DNA of 64,000 bases from Streptococcus vestibularis (GCA_010604095.1 JAABLG010000011.1:20003-84002); one strand, 5' to 3'; positions 7,912-16,628 are shown, counted from the first letter of the stretch. Notes: generated from the sequence alone by a model not told the origin. Translations and numbers: made by a program.

Positions 7912-8472
7912 ATGCGTCAAAAAAGACTTATCAAAGAAACTATCCTGGCTATGCTGCTTTATTTTATTTGCTTAGCTATAGCTGTCGCCATTGATTTAAT
8001 ATTTTTTAAAGTCAAAAACATGTATCACACACCTGCTATGGTGGCTATCTTTGCGGGATGGGTTTATTTAGGGCTTATTCGAAAGACCAAGCAATTTGGA
8101 GCTATTACCTGTCTAGGAATATTTATGTCTGTCTTCTTCTTTGCTTCTGGTCACTTTGTCCTTACCTTCCTTCCCAACCTTTTAGCTGGTCTAATCGCTG
8201 ATTTTATTGCCAAGCAAGGTAATTATGAGAATGATAAATTTAATCTACTTTCCTACATGATATTCTCTCTGGGAAACTTGGCTCCCATTGTTACCATGTG
8301 GATAGCTCCTAAAGCCTATATTGCACAACTCCTTGCCAAGGGGAAAACACAGGATTATGTAGACCAAGTTATGGTCCCATTTACAACTAGCCATGTCTTA
8401 ATTCTAATAGGTGGAACTCTCATGGCTGCTCTCATTGGAGGTTACATTGCTAAAAACTGGCTTAAAAAATAA
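7912..8472 (+). CDS. MptD-family putative ECF transporter S component
   Basis: 186 residues with about five or six membrane segments. It matches the Trep_Strep/MptD family of substrate-binding (S) subunits of energy-coupling-factor transporters (FLPNLLAGLIADFIAKQG in the middle; GGTLMAALIGGYIAKNW at the end). No ECF ATPases are nearby, so it would use the shared EcfAA'T module encoded elsewhere. The substrate is unknown. AGGAGGCCAC precedes the ATG and the spacing of 8 bp to the FNT gene indicates co-translation. Confidence 0.75.
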   Translation: MRQKRLIKETILAMLLYFICLAIAVAIDLIFFKVKNMYHTPAMVAIFAGWVYLGLIRKTKQFGAITCLGIFMSVFFFASGHFVLTFLPNLLAGLIADFIAKQGNYENDKFNLLSYMIFSLGNLAPIVTMWIAPKAYIAQLLAKGKTQDYVDQVMVPFTTSHVLILIGGTLMAALIGGYIAKNWLKK

Positions 8473-8501
8473 TAACCACCTACGTTCCTAACAGAGAGTA
8501 C

Positions 8502-8531
8502 AAGACAAACACGCTTTTCTTATGTTATAAT
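8502..8531 (+). promoter_or_regulatory. Promoter of gpsA-galU
   Basis: AAGACA (8502-8507), 18 bp, TATAAT (8526-8531), leaving a leader of about 50 bases before the gpsA start. Confidence 0.6.
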
Positions 8532-8586
8532 GAGAAAGAATATAGTCTTTTTCTGCTTTGTTAGAAAGGACCTAAAGGGAGACCTA

Positions 8587-9612
8587 ATGATGAAAAAACA
8601 AAAAATCGCTGTCTTGGGCCCTGGTTCTTGGGGAACTGCCCTTGCTCAGGTACTCAATGACAACGGACACGAGGTTCGTATTTGGGGAAATATCCCTGAA
8701 CAAATTGATGAAATTAACGAGAAACATACCAATACCCGTTATTTCAAAGATGTGGTTTTGGATGAAAACATTAAAGCCTACAAAGAACTTTCCCAAGCTT
8801 TAGATGGAGTTAATGCTATTCTCTTCGTTGTTCCAACCAAGGTTACTCGTTTGGTAGCCAAACAAGTTGCCGAACTTTTGGACCATGAAGTTGTTATCAT
8901 GCATGCTTCAAAAGGATTGGAGCCAGGAACACACGAACGCCTCTCAACTATCCTTGAGGAAGAGATTCCTGCAGAACTTCGCAGTGACATTGTTGTCGTA
9001 TCCGGTCCAAGCCATGCTGAAGAAACTATCGTTCGCGATATCACCTTAATTACAGCGGCCTCAAAAGATCTTGAGACTGCACGCTATGTTCAAGGTATGT
9101 TCAGTAATAACTACTTCCGCCTTTACACCAATTCAGATGTTATTGGTGTTGAAACAGCTGGGGCACTTAAAAACATTATTGCCGTCGGTGCCGGCGCCCT
9201 TCATGGTATGGGCTATGGAGATAATGCTAAGGCAGCCGTTATTACTCGCGGTCTCGCAGAAATCACTCGTTTGGGTGTAAAACTTGGTGCTGACCCTTTG
9301 ACTTACAGCGGTCTTTCTGGGGTTGGTGATCTTATTGTTACAGGGACTTCTATTCATTCACGTAACTGGCGTGCTGGTGATGCACTCGGTCGTGGCGAAA
9401 AACTGGAAGACATTGAACGTAACATGGGTATGGTAATTGAGGGAATTTCAACTACTAAGGTTGCCTACGAAATCGCTCAAGAACTCAATGTCTATATGCC
9501 AATTACAACAGCAATCTACAAATCCATCTATGAGGGTGCTGACATCAAGGAATCTATTCTCAATATGATGTCCAATGAATTGCGCTCTGAAAATGAATGG
9601 GATAAAAAATAA
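8587..9612 (+). CDS. gpsA: Glycerol-3-phosphate dehydrogenase [NAD(P)+]
   Basis: 341 residues. It reduces dihydroxyacetone phosphate to sn-glycerol-3-phosphate for phospholipid and teichoic acid synthesis. The Rossmann motif [10 protein letters not shown] lies near residue 12, and the substrate-binding core [19 protein letters not shown] with the catalytic Lys is intact. Two adjacent ATGs (8587, 8590) follow AAAGGGAGACCTA; the first is used here. The upstream in-frame ATG at 8530 overlaps the -10 box and cannot be the start. galU follows by 18 bp. Confidence 0.96.
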   Translation: MMKKQKIAVLGPGSWGTALAQVLNDNGHEVRIWGNIPEQIDEINEKHTNTRYFKDVVLDENIKAYKELSQALDGVNAILFVVPTKVTRLVAKQVAELLDHEVVIMHASKGLEPGTHERLSTILEEEIPAELRSDIVVVSGPSHAEETIVRDITLITAASKDLETARYVQGMFSNNYFRLYTNSDVIGVETAGALKNIIAVGAGALHGMGYGDNAKAAVITRGLAEITRLGVKLGADPLTYSGLSGVGDLIVTGTSIHSRNWRAGDALGRGEKLEDIERNMGMVIEGISTTKVAYEIAQELNVYMPITTAIYKSIYEGADIKESILNMMSNELRSENEWDKK

Positions 9613-9630
9613 ATAATCTAAGGAGTTCTC

Positions 9631-10545
9631 ATGAAGAATCAAAAAGTCAAAAAAGCTGTCATCCCTGCTGCAGGACTTGGTACACGCTTTTTGCCAGCTA
9701 CAAAGGCCTTGGCCAAAGAAATGTTACCAATCGTTGATAAACCAACTATCCAATTTATCGTTGAAGAAGCTCTCAAATCAGGCATCGAAGATATCTTGGT
9801 CGTGACTGGTAAGTCAAAACGATCTATCGAAGACCATTTTGACTCAAACTTTGAGTTGGAATACAACTTAGAACAAAAAGGTAAGACAGACCTGCTAAAA
9901 TTGGTTAATGATACTACTGCTATCAACCTCCATTTTATCCGTCAAAGTCACCCACGTGGTCTCGGAGATGCTGTACTTCAAGCCAAAGCTTTTGTCGGTA
10001 ACGAACCATTTGTTGTTATGCTTGGTGACGACCTCATGGATATTACCGATGACAATGCGGTTCCATTAACCAAACAACTTATTGATGATTATGAGGAAAC
10101 ACACGCTTCTACTATTGCGGTTATGCCTGTACCACACGAAGATGTTTCAGCTTACGGTGTTATCGCCCCTCATGGTGAAGGTCACAATGGCCGTTATAGC
10201 GTGGAAACTTTCGTTGAAAAGCCAAACCCAGAAGATGCTCCAAGTGACCTTGCTATCATCGGACGTTACCTTCTGACACCTGAGATTTTTGGAATTTTGG
10301 AAACACAAGAACCAGGTGCAGGTAATGAGATCCAATTGACTGATGCTATTGATAAACTCAATAAAACGCAACGTGTCTTTGCTCGCGAATTTACAGGTAA
10401 ACGTTACGATGTAGGAGATAAATTTGGTTTCATGAAAACCTCTATTGACTACGCCCTCCAACACCCTCAAGTTAAGGAAGACCTTAAAAAATATCTTATT
10501 GACTTGGGACACAAACTCGAAGGCAAACCTAAGCAAAAAGACTAA
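9631..10545 (+). CDS. galU: UTP--glucose-1-phosphate uridylyltransferase
   Basis: 304 residues. It makes UDP-glucose from UTP and glucose-1-phosphate for exopolysaccharide, glycolipid and Leloir metabolism. The nucleotide-binding motif [20 protein letters not shown] is near the N-terminus; the catalytic region [11 protein letters not shown] and [19 protein letters not shown] are as in streptococcal GalU/HasC. AAGGAGTTCTC precedes the ATG. Paired with gpsA, as in many streptococci, and closed by a strong terminator. Confidence 0.96.
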   Translation: MKNQKVKKAVIPAAGLGTRFLPATKALAKEMLPIVDKPTIQFIVEEALKSGIEDILVVTGKSKRSIEDHFDSNFELEYNLEQKGKTDLLKLVNDTTAINLHFIRQSHPRGLGDAVLQAKAFVGNEPFVVMLGDDLMDITDDNAVPLTKQLIDDYEETHASTIAVMPVPHEDVSAYGVIAPHGEGHNGRYSVETFVEKPNPEDAPSDLAIIGRYLLTPEIFGILETQEPGAGNEIQLTDAIDKLNKTQRVFAREFTGKRYDVGDKFGFMKTSIDYALQHPQVKEDLKKYLIDLGHKLEGKPKQKD

Positions 10546-10548
10546 TAT

Positions 10549-10580
10549 AAAATCCATCGAAAAATTTTCGATGGATTTTT
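10549..10580. terminator. Bidirectional terminator, galU / rhomboid gene
   Basis: AAAATCCATCGAAAA and its near-perfect inverted copy, with T runs on both sides, between two convergent genes. Confidence 0.9.
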
Positions 10581-10588
10581 CATATTAT

Positions 10589-11263
10589 CTAAAGATAGGT
10601 AAAACCTAAAATAGTCACTAAAAGAATAATATAAGTTAAAAATGCTGTCAGGCGCCAACCTCTACTAAAAAGTCGACTTTCAACCTTATTAGCCAAAAAA
10701 ATAGCTGCTAGAGCACCTCCAACCAAGCCTCCTAGGTGACCAGTAATCCCAACACTAGGTGTGAAGAGATTGAAAATCAAATTGACGACAATTAAAGATA
10801 GATAACTACGTCCCAACTGGTTAAGTAAGGGGCTATGACTATAATAACCAAGTATTACCACAGCTGCAAAAAGGCCAAACAAGGAGGTAGAGGCACCAGC
10901 TGCAATAACATTAGGCGTAAAAATCAAGGTGAAGGCATTCCCCATAACACCAGCTAACAGATAGAGCCCTAGGAAACGCAGAGTCCCAAAAATTTGCTCA
11001 GCCATTTTGCCAATAAAATAAAGGGTAAGCATATTAAATAAGAAATGCTCCAGACCGATATGTACAAAAATTGGTGTCACTAAACGCCAAAGGTCTAAGG
11101 GACTATATTGAACAAAAACACCATACATAGCCCCCATTTTAAAAAGACTAAGGGGTGCTGTCGCTTGAAAATCATTTAGAAGATATTGACACCCAAAAGT
11201 CAACGTCGTTAGCCCCAATAAAAGATAGGTAGCAGGGTGTCTCTTCCATTCATTTACTTGCAT
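10589..11263 (-). CDS. Rhomboid family intramembrane serine protease
   Basis: 224 residues, six predicted membrane segments. The catalytic Ser lies in GASTSLFG and the catalytic His in GITGHLGGLVGG; HIGLEHFLFNM is the conserved segment of membrane helix 2. It cleaves membrane proteins within the bilayer; substrates unknown. It overlaps the 3' end of the cyclo-ligase gene by 10 bp, an arrangement also found in other streptococci, so the two are co-translated. Confidence 0.93.
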   Translation of the reverse strand: MQVNEWKRHPATYLLLGLTTLTFGCQYLLNDFQATAPLSLFKMGAMYGVFVQYSPLDLWRLVTPIFVHIGLEHFLFNMLTLYFIGKMAEQIFGTLRFLGLYLLAGVMGNAFTLIFTPNVIAAGASTSLFGLFAAVVILGYYSHSPLLNQLGRSYLSLIVVNLIFNLFTPSVGITGHLGGLVGGALAAIFLANKVESRLFSRGWRLTAFLTYIILLVTILGFTYL

Positions 11264-11781
11264 GTGATAACCTCCCTAACGGCGACGTCATGGCTATCTG
11301 GGGTAAAATCCTTTTCCTGACAGGGATAAACCATGCTAACTGTCATCCCTTCAAAGTCAGACAAATAGCGGTCATAATAACCTGCTCCGTAACCAATGCG
11401 ATAGCCTTCAGCATTGAAAACTACACCTGGCACATGAATCAAATCAATCTCTGATTTTTCCACAGCCAAATCAGACGCAGGTTCCATCAAGCCAAAAGAG
11501 GTTGCAACAAGATTATCTGGATCGTAATCGACAAAAATCATTCGACCTTGTTTATAGGTTTTTGGAACCACAAGACGCTTCCCATCCTTTAAAGCCTGAT
11601 TGATTAAAAGACTGGTGTCATATTCATGCGGGAAAGCCAAATAGGTAGCAATCACCTGAGCCTCTTTATAAGCAGGTAAGGTAATTAATTGCTCTAAAAG
11701 ATATTGGTCTAACTTAGCCTTGGTCTCAGGTTCCTGTGAAGTCAACTGAGCCAAAACAGTTTTTCTAAGTTCATTTTTCAT
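11254..11781 (-). CDS. 5-formyltetrahydrofolate cyclo-ligase
   Basis: 175 residues. It converts 5-formyl-THF to 5,10-methenyl-THF using ATP, recycling an otherwise inactive folate. The ATP/folate signature YGAGYYDRYL near residue 135, LRKTVLAQL at the N-terminus and PGVVFNAEGYRIGYG are diagnostic. First gene of a two-gene unit with the rhomboid protease. Confidence 0.93.
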   Translation of the reverse strand: MKNELRKTVLAQLTSQEPETKAKLDQYLLEQLITLPAYKEAQVIATYLAFPHEYDTSLLINQALKDGKRLVVPKTYKQGRMIFVDYDPDNLVATSFGLMEPASDLAVEKSEIDLIHVPGVVFNAEGYRIGYGAGYYDRYLSDFEGMTVSMVYPCQEKDFTPDSHDVAVREVITCK

Positions 11782-11795
11782 AGGTTTATCATATC

Positions 11796-11830
11796 AAAAA
11801 AGCTACCAAAAGTCAGACCTGGTAGTTTTT
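11796..11830 (-). terminator. Terminator of the DAP deacetylase gene
   Basis: Minus-strand stem CTACCA/TGGTAG with a 12-base loop, then six T residues. Confidence 0.7.
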
Positions 11831-11848
11831 CAGCTTTGTAAAATGTCA

Positions 11849-12982
11849 CTAGGCTTCTGCCTTGTATTTAAGGAACTTACCGATTTCAGCTACCCCAAAA
11901 GCAAGGGCGTCCTCATTTGGACTCATCTTAGGATGGTGAAGGGCATATGGCGTATCAATCCCCAACCAGAACATGACACCTGGAACCTTACTAAGCAGAT
12001 AACCGAAATCTTCTCCAGTCATAGCTGGTAAACAATCAATCAAGTTAACAGCTGGACTGGCTTCAAAGAAGGTCATCAATTCTTTGGCCAAGGCTGGGTT
12101 GTTTTCCACAGGTAGATAACCACCCTGTTTCAATACAACATCCACTTCCATACCAAAGCTAGCTGCCACACCCTCTGCGATTTGGCTGACACGCTTTTGA
12201 ATAAGACGACCCATTTCTAGCGTAAGCGTACGAATGGTTCCATAGACCTCTGCTGTTTCAGCGATGACATTGTTGGTCGTTCCTGCATGGAAAGAACCAA
12301 AGGTAACTACCCCACCCTGGATAGGGTCAACATTACGACTGACAATAGTTTGAACTTGGGTAATAAAGTAAGAAGCTGCTACAAGGGCATCATTAGCCTC
12401 ATGTGGAAAGGCAGCGTGTCCTCCTTTGCCTTTGAAAGTAACAAGTACCTCACAAGTTCCTGCAAAAAGGGTATTCGTATTAGTCGCAATGTCGCCTACT
12501 TTGAAATCTGGACGGACATGAAGTCCATAAAACTCATCTGGTAGCCAATCACCGAAGGCCCCGTCTTCATACATAAGCATACCACCAGCTTCATTTTCCT
12601 CAGCTGGCTGGAATAAGAAGAGCATATTATTTTTAGGTTGAACCTCAACCATTTGGTCAAGAAGTCCAAGCGCTGTCGTCATATGAATATCGTGACCACA
12701 GGCATGCATACGACCCTCATGAGTAGATTTAAAGGGAAGACCTGTTTCCTCTTCAACCGGAAGAGCGTCAATGTCTGTACGCCAACCAATGGTTTTTTCA
12801 GGAGCATATCCATGGAGATAAACCAGAATACCTGTACGCCAAGTACGTTGCTCCACAAAGTCCTTTCCCTCAGTCATTTCAGCAATACGCTCTAAGAGAT
12901 AAGCCTGGGTTTTAAACTCTTCCAAACCAATTTCTGGAATTTGATGAAGGTCTCGTCTGATTTTGATTAAATCAAGTGTCAT
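11849..12982 (-). CDS. N-acetyldiaminopimelate deacetylase (M20D)
   Basis: 377 residues. M20-family metal-dependent amidohydrolase; the position directly downstream of the tetrahydrodipicolinate N-acetyltransferase gene points to removal of acetate from N-acetyl-LL-diaminopimelate in the acetyl branch of lysine/peptidoglycan synthesis. Metal-site motifs [21 protein letters not shown] and, near the C-terminus, MTGEDFGY are intact. Length is normal for the family. A 74-bp gap with a hairpin separates it from dapH. Confidence 0.92.
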   Translation of the reverse strand: MTLDLIKIRRDLHQIPEIGLEEFKTQAYLLERIAEMTEGKDFVEQRTWRTGILVYLHGYAPEKTIGWRTDIDALPVEEETGLPFKSTHEGRMHACGHDIHMTTALGLLDQMVEVQPKNNMLFLFQPAEENEAGGMLMYEDGAFGDWLPDEFYGLHVRPDFKVGDIATNTNTLFAGTCEVLVTFKGKGGHAAFPHEANDALVAASYFITQVQTIVSRNVDPIQGGVVTFGSFHAGTTNNVIAETAEVYGTIRTLTLEMGRLIQKRVSQIAEGVAASFGMEVDVVLKQGGYLPVENNPALAKELMTFFEASPAVNLIDCLPAMTGEDFGYLLSKVPGVMFWLGIDTPYALHHPKMSPNEDALAFGVAEIGKFLKYKAEA

Positions 12983-13025
12983 TTTTATTTTCCTTTTTTG
13001 TCTTATTTAATAGAGAATCTAGAAA

Positions 13026-13045
13026 TAGAGGCCTTACGGCCTCTA
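13026..13045 (-). other. Intercistronic hairpin dapH / deacetylase
   Basis: Perfect 8-bp stem TAGAGGCC, loop GTAA, GGCCTCTA, followed only by TTTCT. Either a weak attenuating terminator or an mRNA processing/stability element. Confidence 0.5.
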
Positions 13046-13056
13046 CTATCAATATG

Positions 13057-13755
13057 TTATAAGTTACGCAAGGCGTCTTCAAGTGCTGTTTTTTGTTGTG
13101 TTTTTTCATCAATTTCCTTGATGATGCGAGCTGGAACACCAGCTACAACGACATTTTCAGGAACATCTTGAGTAACGATAGCTCCAGCGGCAACGACTGA
13201 ACCATTACCAACTTGAACCCCTTCGATAACAACAGCATTGGCACCGACAAGAACGTTATCACCGATACGAACTGGATCTGCTGAAGCCGGTTCAATCACA
13301 CCAGCAAGGACCGCACCCGCACCGATGTGGCTGTTTTTACCAACAGTAGCACGACCACCAAGGATAGCCCCCATATCAATCATAGTACCAGCACCGATTT
13401 CAGCACCGATGTTGATAACAGCCCCCATCATAACGACAGCATTATCTTCGATAGTTACTTGGTCACGGATAATAGCACCTGGTTCGATACGTGCATTAAG
13501 GTGACGTTTATCAAGCAATGGAACAGCTGAGTTACGGCCATCTTGTTCCACAACGTAGTCCTTGTTTTCAGTCAAGTTGGCAAGAAGTGGTTCGATATCT
13601 TTCCAGTCTCCGAAAAGAACATTACCAAGCTTAGTGACAGAAGCTGGAACAGCAGTTGCCAATTCCCCTTCAAAGGTTACTTTAACATTCGTTTTCTTTT
13701 CTGCATTACCGATAAAAGCGATAATTTCTTGAGCAGACATTTTTTGTGCAGTCAT
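13057..13755 (-). CDS. dapH: Tetrahydrodipicolinate N-acetyltransferase
   Basis: 232 residues. It transfers an acetyl group from acetyl-CoA to 2,3,4,5-tetrahydrodipicolinate in the acetyl-DAP pathway. The hexapeptide left-handed beta-helix occupies roughly residues 90-200 ([60 protein letters not shown]). I use [10 protein letters not shown] because GGAG lies six bases before it; the upstream ATG adding four codons has no ribosome binding site. First in an operon with the deacetylase; lysine control elements were not recognised. Confidence 0.94.
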   Translation of the reverse strand: MTAQKMSAQEIIAFIGNAEKKTNVKVTFEGELATAVPASVTKLGNVLFGDWKDIEPLLANLTENKDYVVEQDGRNSAVPLLDKRHLNARIEPGAIIRDQVTIEDNAVVMMGAVINIGAEIGAGTMIDMGAILGGRATVGKNSHIGAGAVLAGVIEPASADPVRIGDNVLVGANAVVIEGVQVGNGSVVAAGAIVTQDVPENVVVAGVPARIIKEIDEKTQQKTALEDALRNL

Positions 13756-13786
13756 GAGATTCTCCATTCACATAAAGTTAGGGATT

Positions 13787-13815
13787 ATTATACCAAAAAT
13801 TCTGATAATTGTCTT
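13787..13815 (-). promoter_or_regulatory. Promoter of dapH
   Basis: Minus-strand AAGACA (13810-13815), 17 bp, extended -10 TGGTATAAT (hexamer 13787-13792). Confidence 0.8.
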
Positions 13816-13840
13816 TGCTTTTGCCAAATAGAGTGTATTT

Positions 13841-14594
13841 TTATGTAAAACCTATCTTTAAAGCTTCTATATCCGTAATCACTCGGTTTGGCTTAATTAG
13901 GGAGTTCTCCAGTTCTCGGCGTGAATAAGGAAAGGTATTGAGCAAGATACCATTGATCCCAACTCCTTCAGCCACAGCAATATCAGTCGTCAAATCATTT
14001 CCAACCATGACAGTCTCAGATGGCTTCAACTTATGATCAATCAAAACTTGCTTTATAAACTCTGGTTGAGGCTTACAGATACCCGCATCCGAAGACAAGT
14101 AAATGGCATCAAAATAAGCTCTTAACTCCATTAGGTCAATCCTCAGCGTTAGTAAAGGCTGCTTGAGCATTGGACAAGAGATAGAGACGACAGCCCTGCT
14201 CTTTTAGAAAGGCTAAAACTTCCTTAGTACGAGGATAAGCCATCAAGTATTTGCGAGATAAGATCCGAAAGACCATAGCTATCAGCTGCCCCCAGCCTTC
14301 TGGCTGATGAAGTCTACTAGACTGAAGACTAGCATCTTCATAAAGCTGGTTAAAAATGTGAGCTAGGTCAATTTCTGGATAAGCAACTCCTTTTGGAGCC
14401 ACTAGGTCCTTGCGAGCCTGACCCACGCGCTTGGCATAAGCTTTTTTAAGAGCTTTCCCCTTATAATACGCCCCATAAGCTTGGTACAGTTGGGCTAGTT
14501 TATCCCATAACGTAGGGTCTTTCTCATCGGTTAATATATCAACCAAGGTTCCATAAAAATCAAAAATATAGTTCTTATAAACGTTATTATTCAT
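13841..14594 (-). pseudogene. HAD-family hydrolase, frameshifted
   Basis: The first frame (14594-14136) starts MNNNVYKNYIFDFYGTLVD, with the HAD nucleophile motif DFYGTLVD, and ends abruptly after LLSNAQAAFTNAED. The remainder (IDLMELRAYFDAIYLSSDAG, KPQPEFI, VMVGNDLTTDI with the Asp pair of motif IV) continues in another frame to 13841. The two join at 14140-14150, where GAGGATTGACC holds one base more than the frame needs. All four HAD motifs exist across the two pieces, so the gene was recently functional. A sequencing error would also look like this. Confidence 0.85.
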
Positions 14595-14704
14595 CGCTTC
14601 TACTCGTTACTAAACTTTTCTTCTTGATAATCCTCATCATACATCATTTAAGAAAACCAAACAAGCTTACCAAGATATTCTCCATCAAAAAAATCCCAAC
14701 GGCG

Positions 14705-15544
14705 TTAGGATTGCTTATCATTTTTGATACGACCAATCAGCAATTCTCCTGCAACCGTTAGCTGCCTAACTGAGGTCAAATCTAAAGTTTTTTTATCAAC
14801 ATGGAAGAAAAGAGGGGTCATCTCAGCAAATGCTTGAATATGCTCTGCTGGCATAGACCAAGTCTTAGAAATCGTCACACGCTCCAAAAGCTCACAGGAG
14901 TCCTGAAAATGCTCCAGAACATCCTGGTTGGAATAAGCCTGCGCCTCTGGTAGTAATTGGCGAAACTCTTTAAGATGATCCTCATGAGGAATAACCTTGA
15001 AAATCAAGCCCTGATCAGTCAAAAGTCGTCCAAATTCTTGATAATTAGCTGGCGAAAAAATATCTAAGATCACATCGATACTGTGCTCACGCAAGGGCAG
15101 TTTAGCCAAATCACCAACGAACCAGGCCACGTTTTTCTGAGGATTTTGACGGGCCGCAAGAAGGATGGAGTCCTTAGATAAATCAAAGGCCATGAAATCC
15201 TTGTCAAACTCTAAAGCCAACTGACGGCTATAATAGCCCTCACCACAGGCAACATCTAGAACATGCGAATATCTAGGAAGGTCACGCAAGCGCTCTGAAA
15301 TCACCTCAAGGATAGGATCATAATAGCCCGCTGCCAGAATATGACTTCTATTTTCAAAAGAAGCCATATCATAGTGCTTATCTCCCTTATTCTGTCTCAA
15401 AAAATTAACAAAACCCTGCTTTGCGATATTAAAGGTATGCCTGGTCTGACAAACCAGACTAGACTGGTCCAAACGCATTGATGCCTGACAGATGGGACAC
15501 GCAAAAAGACTCTCTTGATCTTTAAAAACACTAAATTTGGCCAT
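14705..15544 (-). CDS. rlmA: 23S rRNA (guanine-N1)-methyltransferase
   Basis: 279 residues. RlmA enzymes methylate N1 of G745 (E. coli) or G748 (Gram-positives, the TlrB/RlmA-II type) in hairpin 35 of 23S rRNA, affecting macrolide and tylosin binding. The N-terminal zinc site CPICQASM...CQTRHTF is followed by a SAM-binding Rossmann domain (VLDVACGEGYYSRQLA). I use the ATG after GGAGGATTT (15544) rather than the upstream start at 15577, which falls inside the SRP RNA. Confidence 0.9.
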   Translation of the reverse strand: MAKFSVFKDQESLFACPICQASMRLDQSSLVCQTRHTFNIAKQGFVNFLRQNKGDKHYDMASFENRSHILAAGYYDPILEVISERLRDLPRYSHVLDVACGEGYYSRQLALEFDKDFMAFDLSKDSILLAARQNPQKNVAWFVGDLAKLPLREHSIDVILDIFSPANYQEFGRLLTDQGLIFKVIPHEDHLKEFRQLLPEAQAYSNQDVLEHFQDSCELLERVTISKTWSMPAEHIQAFAEMTPLFFHVDKKTLDLTSVRQLTVAGELLIGRIKNDKQS

Positions 15545-15561
15545 AAATCCTCCTCGACACC

Positions 15562-15640
15562 AAAAAAGAGCACACACCTGAAATCGCTTAGGGCTGCTGG
15601 ATTCCTCCCCTGACCCGCTTCACGCACAGATGTTGCTCCG
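15562..15640 (-). ncRNA. ffs: Signal recognition particle RNA (small bacterial type)
   Basis: About 79 nt. The minus strand contains the Ffh-binding core GGTCAGGGGAGGAA and, after the tetraloop, GCAGCCC, the universal SRP helix-8 signature. The ends pair (GAGC near the 5' end, GCTC before a TTTTTT terminator). SRP RNA with Ffh targets nascent membrane proteins to FtsY. A promoter sits exactly upstream. Exact ends are estimated from the -10 box and the T run. Confidence 0.93.
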
Positions 15641-15646
15641 AATGAT

Positions 15647-15674
15647 ATTATACCATAAATCGAAGTGATTGCAA
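15647..15674 (-). promoter_or_regulatory. Promoter of SRP RNA
   Basis: Minus-strand TTGCAA (15669-15674), 16 bp, extended -10 TGGTATAAT (hexamer 15647-15652); start about 15640. Confidence 0.8.
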
Positions 15675-15771
15675 GTAGCGAACCCCCGATACTGTCAATG
15701 AAACTTATCCTCCAAACCTCCCTACAAATAACTTCGGTCACTACCAACTTCTAACACCACAACTAAGGCCA

Positions 15772-15818
15772 TAGTGACATCTATGTCACTACTTTTTTAT
15801 TTCTCCACTATTTATAAT
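15772..15818 (+). promoter_or_regulatory. ComR-box-like palindrome and bacteriocin promoter
   Basis: Perfect 9-bp arms TAGTGACAT (15772-15780) and ATGTCACTA (15783-15791), containing the ComR core GACA-N4-TGTC (15776-15787). A T tract (15793-15798) follows, then TATAAT (15813-15818) 25 bp downstream, the layout of ComR-activated promoters such as comX. No plus-strand transcript enters from upstream, so a terminator role is less likely. The outer CA/TG bases of the canonical ComR box are replaced by TA. Confidence 0.65.
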
Positions 15819-15895
15819 AAAACCATAGCTTGAGGAAAAGACCAAAAGCTAGTGACAATGCTAACTCAATGGAAAGAAGAAAATTATTTTAGAAT

Positions 15896-15928
15896 ATCTC
15901 TTACTTCATGGTGAAGAGGCTAAGAGAT
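15896..15928 (+). other. Leader hairpin before bacteriocin genes
   Basis: ATCTCTTA (15896-15903) pairs with TAAGAGAT (15921-15928), extended inside by CTTCA/TGAAG with a four-base bulge. It ends 40 bases before the first peptide gene and could affect mRNA stability or translation. Confidence 0.55.
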
Positions 15929-15967
15929 TAAAGAACTCACCAAAAATAAAAAAGGAGAATGACAAAG

Positions 15968-16123
15968 ATGACTAAAGAAATGAATGTTGCAGACCTAGCT
16001 ACAGTCACAGGAAGCGGATGGAAGACCAACATCGCTATTGGAGGACTCTGCCTAGCTTCAGGACCTATCGGAACTCTTGTATGTGTTGGCGCTTATAATG
16101 GCTACAAGGATTCTGCACGATAA
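15968..16123 (+). CDS. Bacteriocin-like peptide with GS-type leader
   Basis: 51 residues, too short for many gene finders. AAAAGGAG lies ten bases before the ATG. The N-terminal 16 residues (MTKEMNVADLATVTGS) resemble a double-glycine export leader with G-S at positions -2/-1. The predicted mature peptide (about 35 aa) is hydrophobic and glycine-rich with two cysteines (GGLCLASGPIGTLVCVG) and a basic C-terminus, features of class II bacteriocins. GxxxG-like spacing hints at a two-peptide system with the next gene. No ABC exporter is in the window, so secretion would rely on a transporter elsewhere. Confidence 0.75.
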   Translation: MTKEMNVADLATVTGSGWKTNIAIGGLCLASGPIGTLVCVGAYNGYKDSAR

Positions 16124-16143
16124 GATGAAAGGAGACAACAACA

Positions 16144-16311
16144 ATAATTAATAAACTCAAAACACATCAAAACATGACTCTTAAAGAGCTTGAAAGTGTA
16201 TCAGGTGGGGCGGTTCCTTGGGCTGCTGTCTCCGTCGGGATTGCTGCTGCAAAGCTGACTTACGACCTAAGCTATGCCGTTGGTAAAACTTATTACAACC
16301 TCACACACTAA
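16144..16311 (+). CDS. Second bacteriocin-like peptide, probable ATA start
   Basis: 55 codons from ATA 16144, or 45 from the internal ATG 16174. AAAGGAG (16128-16134) stands nine bases before the ATA but 39 before the ATG. Only the longer form gives a normal-length leader (I-N-K-L-K-T-H-Q-N-M-T-L-K-E-L-E-S-V-S-G-G) ending in a classic double glycine. The mature part (33 aa: AVPWAAVSVGIAAAKLTYDL then SYAVGKTYYNLTH) is hydrophobic with aromatic residues and no cysteine. Twenty bases separate it from the first peptide gene, so the pair is co-transcribed and may act together. Confidence 0.65.
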   Translation: MINKLKTHQNMTLKELESVSGGAVPWAAVSVGIAAAKLTYDLSYAVGKTYYNLTH

Positions 16312-16364
16312 CAATAAGAGCTTACACCATGATGACATCTCAAAGATTTTGAGGATGATAACCT

Positions 16365-16628
16365 ATGAAAGATACAAGAAATCAAACAAACGATACTACT
16401 AATAAGCAATCATCTAAACGCAATAATTATCTGCTCGTAAAAGGGGCCTTGATTTGTATTATCTCTACCCTACTTCTGATACTTCTAATCAACCTTATCT
16501 TTTATGTACGATTGGGTACACCAATTATTGATACTAATTTGAAATCTGCTTGTAGTACTCTCATCTTCTTCCTCCCCATTTTTCTTTTGACAAGAGAGAA
16601 AGAAAAACCTAAAGCTAAGACAGAGTAA
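16365..16628 (+). CDS. Small membrane protein, candidate immunity protein
   Basis: 87 residues: a polar, basic N-terminus (about 1-22), then two membrane segments (about 23-48 and 62-77) and a charged tail (REKEKPKAKTE). No family recognised. Position as last gene of the bacteriocin cassette, size and topology fit a dedicated immunity protein; this is inference. GAGG lies ten bases before the ATG. The cassette ends in a strong terminator 50 bp on. Confidence 0.65.
   Translation: MKDTRNQTNDTTNKQSSKRNNYLLVKGALICIISTLLLILLINLIFYVRLGTPIIDTNLKSACSTLIFFLPIFLLTREKEKPKAKTE

Noticed and set aside
15772..15798. Palindrome plus T tract read as a terminator
   Set aside because: No plus-strand gene lies upstream for 5 kb, and a -10 box and genes follow, so a promoter element fits better; a terminator cannot be fully excluded.
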